This document shows, piece after piece, positions 6,401 through 13,174 of a stretch of DNA of 28,738 nt (the first letter of the stretch is position 1; each line of letters opens with the position of its first letter). The stretch comes from a virus, in the IMG/VR virus record IMGVR_UViG_3300003702_000026, positions 1 to 28,738 of that record. One strand, 5' to 3'. Under the pieces are notes generated by a model. That model saw nothing but the letters and a program-made list of their open reading frames with translations. It was not told where the DNA came from and did no database searches. Made by a program: the position numbers and the translations under genes.

Positions 6401-6412
6401 GGTGTTTTTTTT
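6383..6412 (+). terminator. Terminator copy 1
   Basis: AAAAAACACC and GGTGTTTTTT form a 10-bp stem with an 8-base loop, ending in a T-run. The stop codon of the 90-residue gene lies in the loop. An almost identical hairpin ends the next gene (6804-6832). Confidence 0.85.
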
Positions 6413-6422
6413 CAAAAAACAG

Positions 6423-6458
6423 TTGACCTATAGCGTATATGTGCTACTATATAAGTAG
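6423..6458 (+). promoter_or_regulatory. Rightward promoter copy 2 with dyad over the -10 region
   Basis: TTGACC (6423-6428), 16-base spacer, TGC-TACTAT (6445-6450), identical to copy 1 including the inverted repeat CTACTATATAAGTAG (6444-6458) and the leader AAATGAGAAAGAAAT. It drives the gene at 6511. Confidence 0.8.
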
Positions 6459-6510
6459 GAAATGAGAAAGAAATGTTTCTTTTTTATATACGAAAGACGG
6501 AAAATCGAAA

Positions 6511-6780
6511 ATGACAAAAATGTTAGACAACATCAAAAATGCAGACCCAAAGACGCACTTATCTGCTAGCGAACTTCTATGCGTGCGAAACGCAATAATG
6601 AAAGCCTTAAGTGGTCTCGGCTTTGAGATAGGCGGCGGCGGCACATCGCTATGGTCCGAAAAGCCTGTATGTGATATCGGATTTAGCTGTGGCGACAGAT
6701 TGTTTGATATCGAATTGGCAGAAGTGTGGGCACCAAATGAATCAGATATGCCACTGGATAATGAGCTCCTTGATGCCTAA
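6511..6780 (+). CDS. Small protein, paralogue of the gene at 6950
   Basis: 89 residues. It shares with the gene at 6950 the opening (M.K.LD..KNADP), the block ELLCVRNAI..AL, and the block FEI...GT....PVCDI.FSC. The leaders are also alike (GACGGAAAATCGAAAATG). Residues PVCDIGFSCGDRLFDIELAE suggest a small beta-rich domain with two conserved Cys. The ribosome site is poor. It forms a one-gene cassette between promoter copy 2 and terminator copy 2. No function is recognised; likely an early or accessory phage protein. Confidence 0.65.
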   Translation: MTKMLDNIKNADPKTHLSASELLCVRNAIMKALSGLGFEIGGGGTSLWSEKPVCDIGFSCGDRLFDIELAEVWAPNESDMPLDNELLDA

Positions 6781-6803
6781 AAAATAGGCCTAGAATTTAC
6801 ACT

Positions 6804-6832
6804 AAAACACCCGTTTTGAGGTGTTTTTTTTT
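6804..6832 (+). terminator. Terminator copy 2
   Basis: AAAACACC and GGTGTTTT form an 8-bp stem with the same 8-base loop as copy 1, followed by a T-run. The preceding bases (GGCCTAGAATTTACACTAAAA) also match copy 1, showing duplication of a whole terminator segment. Confidence 0.85.
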
Positions 6833-6863
6833 GACAAAAACAGTTTTTTTCTGTCAAAAACAG

Positions 6864-6899
6864 TTGACAAACGGTAAATCCGTGCTACTATAATAGTAG
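6864..6899 (+). promoter_or_regulatory. Rightward promoter copy 3, consensus -35, dyad over the -10 region
   Basis: A perfect TTGACA (6864-6869), 16-base spacer of different sequence, TGC-TACTAT (6886-6891); a TATAAT also starts at 6889. The dyad CTACTATAATAGTAG (6885-6899) is symmetric at all but its centre. The spacer has diverged from copies 1 and 2 while the dyad is kept, which argues the dyad is functional. Confidence 0.8.
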
Positions 6900-6949
6900 G
6901 AAATGAGAGAGAAATGTTTCTTTTTCATATGAAAGACGGAAAATCGAAA

Positions 6950-7444
6950 ATGTCAAAAATATTAGACAAACTCAAAAATGCAGACCCAAGCATGGCTTGT
7001 GCCATGGGCTATACGGACGATAATGGAGACCCAAAGCCACGATCTGCTGATCAGATATCTGTTGCTGAACTCTCTTGCGTTCGGATGGCCATAACAGATG
7101 CGCTTGATCCCGCTGGTTCCATATCCAAAGCCTTTAAAGATCAAAGCTTTGAGATCTCGACTACCGGGACGACTTTTAGCGACCCCCCTGTATGTGATAT
7201 TACATTTAGTTGTGAAGGCAAAGAGTACTTCATCAGCTTGCGCGAAGCTGCGTCCTATCCGGAGCAGCTGGCCAGCCGCGCAAAAGATACGCAGCCGCTT
7301 AAGCGGCTCCTTAAGGAGCAAGCTAAATTCCCTAGTACTCAAAAACTATCACCTAGCGTGAAAGAGTACGTGATGAGCTTGAAAGCTGAGATTGTCAATC
7401 TCACATTGCAATTGCAAGCTGAGATCGACAAGGAGACAGTGTGA
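6950..7444 (+). CDS. Unknown protein, longer paralogue of the gene at 6511
   Basis: 164 residues from the ATG at 6950 (MSKILDKLKNADP). An in-frame ATG at 6914 exists, but alignment with the leader of the gene at 6511 shows that 6914-6949 is untranslated leader there. Compared with its paralogue it has an insert after KNADP and a longer C-terminus with two helical blocks (EQLASRAKDTQPLKRLLKEQ and VMSLKAEIVNLTLQLQAEI), the latter coiled-coil-like. It ends DKETV through the shared linker that also gives the start of the next gene. It heads a four-gene operon under promoter copy 3. Function unknown. Confidence 0.7.
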   Translation: MSKILDKLKNADPSMACAMGYTDDNGDPKPRSADQISVAELSCVRMAITDALDPAGSISKAFKDQSFEISTTGTTFSDPPVCDITFSCEGKEYFISLREAASYPEQLASRAKDTQPLKRLLKEQAKFPSTQKLSPSVKEYVMSLKAEIVNLTLQLQAEIDKETV

Positions 7445-7447
7445 TGA
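7430..7447 (+). repeat. Gene-junction linker copy 1 (AAGGAGACAGTGTGATGA)
   Basis: An 18-base sequence combining a ribosome site (AAGGAG), the codons for KETV, a stop TGA and the next ATG overlapping by one base. Exact copies lie at 7771-7788 and 8181-8198. Confidence 0.9.
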
Positions 7448-7785
7448 CGAACGATAATTTGATCCCCAACGACCCTAGGTTTCATTCGCGAATGAAAACA
7501 CGCCGCCAAGCAGGCGAGCAACTAAAAGAGTTGCTAGAACGAGAACGTAACGAGCTAGAAGACGAGTTCGTTGCAGACAACATTGTAATGCTTGTGCAAC
7601 GTGCTCAGCACGATGTATTACACGGCACTGGTAGCGTTCAAATGTGTGAGGATACTGATTTGGTAGCGGATGCGGTTGCTGAACAAATGAGAGGGATTAA
7701 TGGCCCCGGTTGGAAATACAGCACAGACGACGTAATTGAGCTAATTGATGAAGAGTCAGGCGTTTTCGACAAGGAGACAGTGTGA
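7444..7785 (+). CDS. Hypothetical acidic protein
   Basis: 113 residues from ATG at 7444, whose first base is the last base of the previous stop; AAGGAG lies 8 bases upstream. The N-terminus is basic then strongly charged and helical (RMKTRRQAGEQLKELLERERNELEDEF). A middle helix VADNIVMLVQRAQHDVLHGTG and an acidic C-terminus (STDDVIELIDEESGVFDKETV) follow. No family is recognised. It lies in the four-gene operon under promoter copy 3 and ends in the same KETV linker as its neighbours. Confidence 0.65.
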   Translation: MTNDNLIPNDPRFHSRMKTRRQAGEQLKELLERERNELEDEFVADNIVMLVQRAQHDVLHGTGSVQMCEDTDLVADAVAEQMRGINGPGWKYSTDDVIELIDEESGVFDKETV

Positions 7786-7788
7786 TGA
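7771..7788 (+). repeat. Gene-junction linker copy 2
   Basis: Exact copy of the 18-base linker at 7430. The identity extends three bases upstream (GAC) and two downstream (CA-type context). Confidence 0.9.
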
Positions 7789-8195
7789 CACACCTTCTAG
7801 TAGAATTACATTCACAACATCCTAACCTGTTGCTTGACTTGTATTTCACGTTTGTCGACTTTGATGGCAACGAGCGTAATTGGAGTATGGGAGATGTCCG
7901 CGGCTTTACTAACGATATGCGTGAGCGTTTGTTTGCCGAAGGCGACGATGTCGCGATTGCCACGGCAATGGCAGCACTTGACACGATGGAACGCAAAGGT
8001 AAAATCACACTTTCTGAAATCAACAATATCAGTTCCTACACGGTTGGAGCCTGTTTAAGCGATGGCAAGAACGGCATCTATGGTTTGAAACATGTTACTG
8101 GCAATATGTATCCGGCAGGTGGTTCCCCCCAGGACCGCCTGAAAGACTATGCGGCGAACAGGACCATATTCCCCAATGAAAAGGAGACAGTGTGA
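7785..8195 (+). CDS. Hypothetical protein
   Basis: 136 residues from ATG at 7785, coupled to the previous gene through linker copy 2. It opens MTHLLVELHSQHPNLLLDLYFTFVDFDGNERNW, then MGDVRGFTNDMRERLFAEGDDVAIATAMAALDTMERKGKITLSEINN. The C-terminal half is Gly-rich (GACLSDGKNGIYGLKHVTGNMYPAGG) and ends in EKETV. No known domain is recognised. It is soluble and mildly acidic, with no membrane segment. It is probably an accessory early protein. Confidence 0.65.
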   Translation: MTHLLVELHSQHPNLLLDLYFTFVDFDGNERNWSMGDVRGFTNDMRERLFAEGDDVAIATAMAALDTMERKGKITLSEINNISSYTVGACLSDGKNGIYGLKHVTGNMYPAGGSPQDRLKDYAANRTIFPNEKETV

Positions 8196-8198
8196 TGA
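8181..8198 (+). repeat. Gene-junction linker copy 3
   Basis: Exact copy of the 18-base linker at 7430 and 7771, joining the genes ending at 8195 and starting at 8195. Confidence 0.9.
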
Positions 8199-8416
8199 AA
8201 ATTCGTGATCCTAAAAATGATAAAATCAAAAGTAATTCTCAACAGTACCGCATTTTTGAACAGAAACTTAAATGTATTCATGAAGATTGTGAATCTTTAT
8301 TAACTATTTTTAAAGGACCCGGTGAGCGTAGTCTATGCAGGATGCACCAAAGGAACCTTCATGACTATGGCGGGTATGGTCGATTAGATAGTAAAAATAC
8401 ATTATCTTCTGGCTAA
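8195..8416 (+). CDS. Small zinc-finger-like protein
   Basis: 73 residues from ATG at 8195. It contains C..(4)..C (CIHEDC), then after about 17 residues LCRMHQRNLHDYGGYGRLD, giving a possible Cys-Cys-Cys-His zinc site. The C..H..L.DYGGYGRLD tail resembles small zinc-binding phage proteins, some linked to HNH-type endonucleases, but no HNH catalytic residues are evident here. It may bind nucleic acid. It is the last rightward gene before the convergent region; base composition is more AT-rich than in the two preceding genes. Confidence 0.6.
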   Translation: MKIRDPKNDKIKSNSQQYRIFEQKLKCIHEDCESLLTIFKGPGERSLCRMHQRNLHDYGGYGRLDSKNTLSSG

Positions 8417-8508
8417 ACTGAGCTCTTTCCAAATACAGCGAAATATCGGCCACTACAGACGCCTACAGTACGGTTATTTCTCCCCAAAAAACAGAAATTG
8501 CGTTATAT

Positions 8509-8520
8509 ACACCCGGGTGT
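8509..8520. repeat. 12-bp palindrome ACACCCGGGTGT in the convergent gap
   Basis: A perfect palindrome flanked by TATA and TTAGTATA, lying 90 bases after the last rightward gene. Without a T-run it is not a standard terminator. The 8417-8872 gap otherwise holds the strong terminator at 8592-8631, a partial inverted repeat GGAAATGAA/TTTCATTTCC, and tandem 19-mers near 8824. Confidence 0.5.
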
Positions 8521-8591
8521 TAGTATACTACACTTCCGCTCTATCGAAACCGGTTAAAATGCGTTATTTTCATAAACAATGAAATTCGATC

Positions 8592-8631
8592 AAAAAATAA
8601 GCCAGCAGTGTCGGACGACCTGCTGGCTTAT
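8592..8631 (-). terminator. Strong leftward terminator of the virion gene block
   Basis: ATAAGCCAGCAG (8597-8608) and CTGCTGGCTTAT (8620-8631) form a perfect 12-bp stem, extendable by GTCG/CGAC. Read on the minus strand the stem is followed by a run of T (TTATTTTTTG), a classical rho-independent terminator. It marks the end of the leftward late unit and also separates it from the rightward genes. Confidence 0.9.
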
Positions 8632-8823
8632 CCGGAAATGAACTACATAAATGGCAATTTAGTAAGGTGTTCGTGGAGAACTTTCATTTCCTTAATATAG
8701 AGCGGAGCCCACTCAGCCCTATATGTAACTTTATTTATGACCGGCGGATAAAGGAAAGTGAAGTTATAGATGTGCATCATAAAACTCCACCTTCCAACCC
8801 AGTATGGGGTTTCCCCCAGAGTA

Positions 8824-8861
8824 TTTACAAAAAAACCAAGTGTTTACAAAAAAACCAAGTG
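8824..8861. repeat. Tandem 19-bp repeat downstream of the last leftward gene
   Basis: TTTACAAAAAAACCAAGTG occurs twice back to back (8824-8842, 8843-8861), 12 bases past the stop of the leftward gene. Read leftward each unit contains CTTGG followed by seven T, so it may aid termination or reflect polymerase slippage. Confidence 0.85.
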
Positions 8862-8872
8862 TTCTTGCCGAC

Positions 8873-9298
8873 TTAACTAGCCGCTGCTGTAGCACCAAAG
8901 GCGACTACTTTCCAGTTAGTTCCATCATATACTACAAGGCATTTTGCTCCGGCGTTGCCATTGGTAGTCATTGCAACATCACCTTCAATAGGACTGGCAA
9001 TAGCTGTGGCAAGCTGAGCAAGTGTAAGTGGATCTAAATTAATAACATCCTCAACATTTACTCTATTACTTGCTGGTGTAATCTGTTCAGTTAGCAAGCC
9101 GCTGGTGGGCAAGTAAGTGGTGCTGATCTTACTTGACCCGTCCAGTGGTGCGACACCGCTCGCTTGACCTCTCCCAAGGATAATGTTAGAAATCTCATCT
9201 AAAGCAGCCTTTAAGTCTGCTCTGGCGCTTGCCGGCGAATCCGCGGCACTATCTAAGTTAGTTGTTATAATATTGGTTGTGTTTGCTGGCCAAGCCAT
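8873..9298 (-). CDS. Fibre-type appendage protein with MAWP N-terminus
   Basis: 141 residues with ribosome site AAAGGAGA. The N-terminus (MAWPANTT... TNLDSAADSPASARADLKAALDEISNII) matches those of the genes ending at 26643 and 27442, probably a shared docking domain. The middle resembles a short fibre shaft (GVAPLDGSSKISTTYLPTSGLL). The C-terminus (LVVYDGTNWKVV...AAAS) resembles that of the gene at 9310, ending VFYDGTNWRRMSDRAIAS. It is the last leftward gene. By position and composition it is a tail appendage or fibre; receptor binding is inferred. Confidence 0.7.
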   Translation of the reverse strand: MAWPANTTNIITTNLDSAADSPASARADLKAALDEISNIILGRGQASGVAPLDGSSKISTTYLPTSGLLTEQITPASNRVNVEDVINLDPLTLAQLATAIASPIEGDVAMTTNGNAGAKCLVVYDGTNWKVVAFGATAAAS

Positions 9299-9309
9299 TT
9301 AATTCTCCT

Positions 9310-9933
9310 TTAACTTGCTATTGCTCTGTCTGACATTCTACGCCAGTTTGTGCCATCATAAAATACTGGTATAGCACCTCCAGTTTCGTCTGTACAATAA
9401 TTTATAGCGCCTTCGCTTACAGTCAACCCGGCTAAACTTGCTACTGAATAACTTTGTAATGTTAGTGCTACTTCCGCAAATATTTGATTACTACCTTTAA
9501 GAGCAAGATTACTTCCTGGGCTGTTTACGGCAGGTGTGGTATCAACACCGTCTTTTGTTGATTCTATTGTAATTGTAATAGTATTGCTACCTGTACCATT
9601 AGTATAGAATTTTATTTCTTTTCCATCTAAACTATTATATATTTTTAGATCTTTTGTATCTAAATCTCCACCTAATTCAGGAGTTGTGTCTTCTACAATA
9701 TCACTAATGCCACTACCGGCACCACTGTCTGCTGACATTTGAAACTTGCTGGTAGCAGTATCATATTTCAAAATATAATTGTCAGTGGGCGATCCTGAAA
9801 TATTAAACATATCAATAACATCATTAACATTAGATACAGTTTTGTTTACATCTACCCTAGCACCACTAATGCTATCACTGTCAGCATCTGTAGTTGTTGT
9901 TACTGCTTTGTTACCACTGGGCCAAGTTACCAT
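9310..9933 (-). CDS. Fibre-type appendage protein
   Basis: 207 residues with a perfect AGGAGGT ribosome site. The N-terminus resembles the MAWP group (M.TWPSG...ARVDVNKTVSNVNDVI). It then has DNYILKYDTATSKFQM, a Gly/Ser linker and one IVEDTTPELGGDLDTKDLKIYN module of the kind repeated in the long fibre at the left end. The C-terminus ends in a FYDGTNWRRM segment. Composition is Thr/Ser/Asn/Asp-rich, typical of trimeric beta-structured fibres. It likely joins the tail tip with its neighbours. Confidence 0.75.
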   Translation of the reverse strand: MVTWPSGNKAVTTTTDADSDSISGARVDVNKTVSNVNDVIDMFNISGSPTDNYILKYDTATSKFQMSADSGAGSGISDIVEDTTPELGGDLDTKDLKIYNSLDGKEIKFYTNGTGSNTITITIESTKDGVDTTPAVNSPGSNLALKGSNQIFAEVALTLQSYSVASLAGLTVSEGAINYCTDETGGAIPVFYDGTNWRRMSDRAIAS

Positions 9934-9952
9934 AGTTTACCTCCTGGAATAT

Positions 9953-10615
9953 TTATAATGGCGCTATATCACCGTTAGCCAGGGTTTCGATACCAGCAAA
10001 ACCCAGTATTTCTATTCTTACAGTAGCATCAGTGTCACTCTTGCCCCAAGTATCAAGATCCACTATTTTAATAACCGGATTAGGTGTGCTAAGATCAGTT
10101 GCCCAAGCTTGGATATTGTTTGTTTCACTTTCACCGGCTCTAATCTGGATATCAGTTATTGTGGCAAATGTTCTTTGTAGTGTAAGTGTTCTTGCTCCAA
10201 CACTACCACCCAGTGTGCTGGTATCTACATCAACCTGAAGTTCACTAAGTGTCGGTGCTACATCAAATCCTACACTAGCACTTATTAAAGCGGGTGCGGC
10301 GCCGGCATTGGTTATTGTAACTGTGGGTCTAATATATCTTTTTGTAAAAGGTGGTGTAGCACTGGCCCAGGCGCTATCGTTGGCACTGGTTTCCCAGGTC
10401 CACACTAAGGTGCCCAGGGCGCTTGTTGATGTATGGGGAATACTGGGGCCAGCCTGCTCAAGATCTACCCGGGTGAGGGTATAAGCAAGCGTTGTGCTAA
10501 TACCTAAACCACTTCCAAAACCTCGCCAGTTTGTATAGGCACTCCAGGCAGTAAGATCACTCCAGTCAAACTCATCACTGTTATAGATTCTACCGTCGTC
10601 TGCTTCTACGGTCAT
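9953..10615 (-). CDS. Tail-tip-associated structural protein
   Basis: 220 residues starting with ATG overlapping the stop of the tail-tip gene as ATGA. It has Trp/Tyr-rich opening segments (DEFDWSDLTAWSAYTNWRGFG) and beta-rich sequence such as VTITNAGAAPALISASVGFDVAPTL. The C-terminal half holds WATDLSTPNPVIKIVDLDTWGKSDTDATVRIEI. It looks like a baseplate or tip accessory domain of immunoglobulin- or carbohydrate-binding-like type. The role is inferred from its place directly after the tip protein. Confidence 0.65.
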   Translation of the reverse strand: MTVEADDGRIYNSDEFDWSDLTAWSAYTNWRGFGSGLGISTTLAYTLTRVDLEQAGPSIPHTSTSALGTLVWTWETSANDSAWASATPPFTKRYIRPTVTITNAGAAPALISASVGFDVAPTLSELQVDVDTSTLGGSVGARTLTLQRTFATITDIQIRAGESETNNIQAWATDLSTPNPVIKIVDLDTWGKSDTDATVRIEILGFAGIETLANGDIAPL

Positions 10616-12729
10616 ACAATAACTCCTTCACTGACAGTTACACTGGTTGTAATATTTTGACCGCGGTTACTGGTTGTATAAACTGCGTTAGCATAATCAC
10701 TCGTGTATCCGGTTGCTGTTCTGTATCTAACACCCAGTGTATAACTAAAAGCACCATTGGCATTATTATTAAACTCAGGGAAGGCAAATACTAGACTACT
10801 GGGATTATCACTGGTTACTGGAATAGTTTGTTTAATACTTAGAGCCCGGTTTTCATTGTGCAGTCCGTGATCCTGTGCTATGTCAATATAATCATATTGG
10901 AAATAATCACTGGGCGGTGTCCAGTTAAGTGTAACATCATCATAGTTACCAGTCTCTGCGCTATTCCAATTGTTTCTTAAGAATGTTGCTGATAGACCGC
11001 TGGGATTATTAGTTGGTATTAAACCATCTACTCTTGTTGGACCAACCTGTTCCCTGTATGTTTCAGTACTACCAACAAAATTAGATTTGTAGGTATTTGT
11101 TAAATCACTGTCATATCTGTAGTTTAATTGTTTTGTTGGTAAACTAACCTGGTTTGCTGGTCTAAACACATATTCAGTGGGTTCGTGTTCTACAGCACCT
11201 ATGCTTATAGTATAATCACTTTCTATCTTCATACTCTGCACTCTGTATTTTACTGCTGAAAATCCTAGATTAGCATAGGTAATAGTGATTAAATCACCTA
11301 CTTCTACTTCGTGTAGTTCTGCTGTGGTTTTAAAACTGACTGTTTTCTTGTTTCTGCTTCTATATAGAATAATACTGGCTAGATCACCAGCAATAGCCGC
11401 TGAAGTAATATGATTAAAACTTACTTTGCGACTTAATCGTCTGCCAGCGTCACTATCAAGCAAACTAACATCTAAATCACTGTCTTGTTTAGGAAATATA
11501 ACTTCACTCATCTGCCAGTCGCTGGTTGGATCTGGAAAAGACAGTATGACTTGATTAAAGTGGTTTCTTGTAGTGCTGCCTTCAAGTTTAATACCATCAA
11601 CAAGGTGGTCTTCAGTAACTGCAAATACAATGTCACTGCTAACATCAACATTCTGACTATCTGTGCCATTGCCAGTATCCAGGAGTTTTATTTTAAACTT
11701 ACCTTGAACATAGGGCATACCAGATCTTGAATTTTTAAGCATTTTTTTAACATTGTTCATTAGTGTTTTGCCGCTATCGATAACAGCATTACTGGTTAGC
11801 ATTGGCCCAGTACCTCCACTTTGGTGATAGGTCACTGTTTCATCAAACTTGGTGCTGGCTATGTTAAAACTGGTAAAATGTATTCTATTATTTACTAAAC
11901 CTCTACCATATAAACTGTTTCTCAGATAATCTAATAGGTGATCTGCTGGATTTTCACTATATCTTGTAGTTTCATTATCATAGGTTACACCACCAGCTGT
12001 GGTTGCGTTTGCTATAAGTTTACCTCTTACAATAGCCTGCACCTTGGGTATACCACCAAATGGATTCTTTTCAGCATCATCCGCGGATGCAATCTTTTTC
12101 CACTGGAACCTCAGGGCTAGGTATGCTAAACCACTGAGTTTATGCTCTGAACTCCAGTTAGGCGATTCTTGTAGTAGTGTGCTACTAACCTGATCGCTGG
12201 TTCCCAGGAACTTTTCTATTTCAATTCGACCACTAAACATAGGATCATCACTAAGCACACCGTCAATGAATACTTCATCAATGCGGTCGATTTCACCTTC
12301 TGAGAGAACCAGTGCCACATACAAAAATTCATTGTTAGTGCCGGTTGTATCAACAAATACTCGGATACCACCGGTTTTTCTTGTACCATAAACTACTGGC
12401 ACACTTACTAGTGTTCCCTGTTTGTCAATTAGGATACCAGTGTTTTCATTCTGTGCTTGATCGAATGTATTAGGAACGACATCAAGTTCCGGAACATCGA
12501 ACATTCCCATAAGCCCATCGCCCAATAGGAAGGCAGCTCCTATTCCAATTGCGGCGCCAATAGCAGCCGCAGTGAGTAGAGATGCTGCGATAAGGCCTGC
12601 CGCAGCCGCACCGGCACCAATGCCAGCACCAAGTACGGCACCGATTAGAATAAGCGGTCCAGCAAAAGCAGGCGTAGCAAATAAACCTACACTCAGTAAA
12701 CTAGCAAGGGCAACTAAAAACTTACGCAT
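10612..12729 (-). CDS. Tail tip / central host-recognition protein, J-like, with signal-peptide-like N-terminus
   Basis: 705 residues, the largest protein after the tape measure. Position after the hub genes and segments such as LVSVPVVYGTRKTGG, YVALVLSEGEIDRIDEVFIDG, NPADHLLDYLRNSLYGRGL and the late VEVGDLITITYANLGFSAVKYRV are typical of lambda J-like or GTA-type tip proteins. The C-terminus has a fibronectin-III-like region (SGLSATFLRNNW, VTLNWTPPSDYFQYDYIDI). The first 24 residues look like a Sec signal peptide: MRK, a hydrophobic run, then ATPAFA before Gly. A Gly/Ala-rich hydrophobic stretch follows to about residue 70. That stretch may lie inside the tail lumen or insert into host membrane at DNA entry. 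The start overlaps the acetyltransferase end by 8 bases and has AGGAG upstream. Confidence 0.85.
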   Translation of the reverse strand: MRKFLVALASLLSVGLFATPAFAGPLILIGAVLGAGIGAGAAAAGLIAASLLTAAAIGAAIGIGAAFLLGDGLMGMFDVPELDVVPNTFDQAQNENTGILIDKQGTLVSVPVVYGTRKTGGIRVFVDTTGTNNEFLYVALVLSEGEIDRIDEVFIDGVLSDDPMFSGRIEIEKFLGTSDQVSSTLLQESPNWSSEHKLSGLAYLALRFQWKKIASADDAEKNPFGGIPKVQAIVRGKLIANATTAGGVTYDNETTRYSENPADHLLDYLRNSLYGRGLVNNRIHFTSFNIASTKFDETVTYHQSGGTGPMLTSNAVIDSGKTLMNNVKKMLKNSRSGMPYVQGKFKIKLLDTGNGTDSQNVDVSSDIVFAVTEDHLVDGIKLEGSTTRNHFNQVILSFPDPTSDWQMSEVIFPKQDSDLDVSLLDSDAGRRLSRKVSFNHITSAAIAGDLASIILYRSRNKKTVSFKTTAELHEVEVGDLITITYANLGFSAVKYRVQSMKIESDYTISIGAVEHEPTEYVFRPANQVSLPTKQLNYRYDSDLTNTYKSNFVGSTETYREQVGPTRVDGLIPTNNPSGLSATFLRNNWNSAETGNYDDVTLNWTPPSDYFQYDYIDIAQDHGLHNENRALSIKQTIPVTSDNPSSLVFAFPEFNNNANGAFSYTLGVRYRTATGYTSDYANAVYTTSNRGQNITTSVTVSEGVIV

Positions 12730-13174
12730 TTAATCTCCTAACTGCTATACTTCCTGCGGGTTCGAACTGCCAGGCACTTACTCGTCTCTGAAACACTTCT
12801 GGATTAAGGGCATAGTCACCTATTATGATTTCATCCATGTTGTGTTCTTTAGCCCAATTTACACTACGCTCTACAAATGCAGTGCTCCAATCACCTGTGC
12901 GATGTTCGGGCACCAAATAAAGTAGAAAAATATTCGCTGATAGATTACTTGTCCATGGCTGTTCTCCAGCAACTGTTAAACAAAAACCCAGTATTTCACC
13001 GTCGATGTCTAGCACATCCATATGTTTAAGTGGATTGATTACAGCGTTTCTAAAACTATCATGGGCATGATCTGCATTAAAATCAGCATGCTCCTGGAAT
13101 CTACTTCCAGCAAAATAAGATTCGCCTAGGTTTACTACACTTCTTGCATCTTCAATCGTTGCCAGTCTGATCAT
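12722..13174 (-). CDS. GNAT-family N-acetyltransferase
   Basis: 150 residues from the ATG at 13174 (MIRLATIEDARSVVNLGESYF), which overlaps the previous stop as ATGA; another ATG five codons upstream lacks a ribosome site. The beta1-alpha1 opening is typical of GNAT enzymes. A central LGFCLTV strand is followed by IFLLYLVPEHRTGDWSTAFVERSVNWAKEHN, where the V.PE.R...... A segment corresponds to the acetyl-CoA-binding motif A, slightly divergent from Q/R-x-x-G-x-G/A. It would transfer an acetyl group to an unknown amine. It sits between hub and tip genes, where lambda- and GTA-like phages usually have an NlpC/P60 peptidase. It may modify a virion protein, or a host target. Confidence 0.75.
   Translation of the reverse strand: MIRLATIEDARSVVNLGESYFAGSRFQEHADFNADHAHDSFRNAVINPLKHMDVLDIDGEILGFCLTVAGEQPWTSNLSANIFLLYLVPEHRTGDWSTAFVERSVNWAKEHNMDEIIIGDYALNPEVFQRRVSAWQFEPAGSIAVRRLNA

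Noticed and set aside
6914-6949. Upstream ATG at 6914 as the start of the 7444-ending gene
   Set aside because: The aligned leader of the paralogue at 6511 is not open in this frame, and the conserved protein start is at 6950.
8667-8876. Calling the 69-codon frame in the convergent gap a functional gene
   Set aside because: It overlaps the tandem repeat, starts on a non-ATG codon, lacks a convincing ribosome site and has only part of a possible HNH motif. It is kept only as a low-interest finding.
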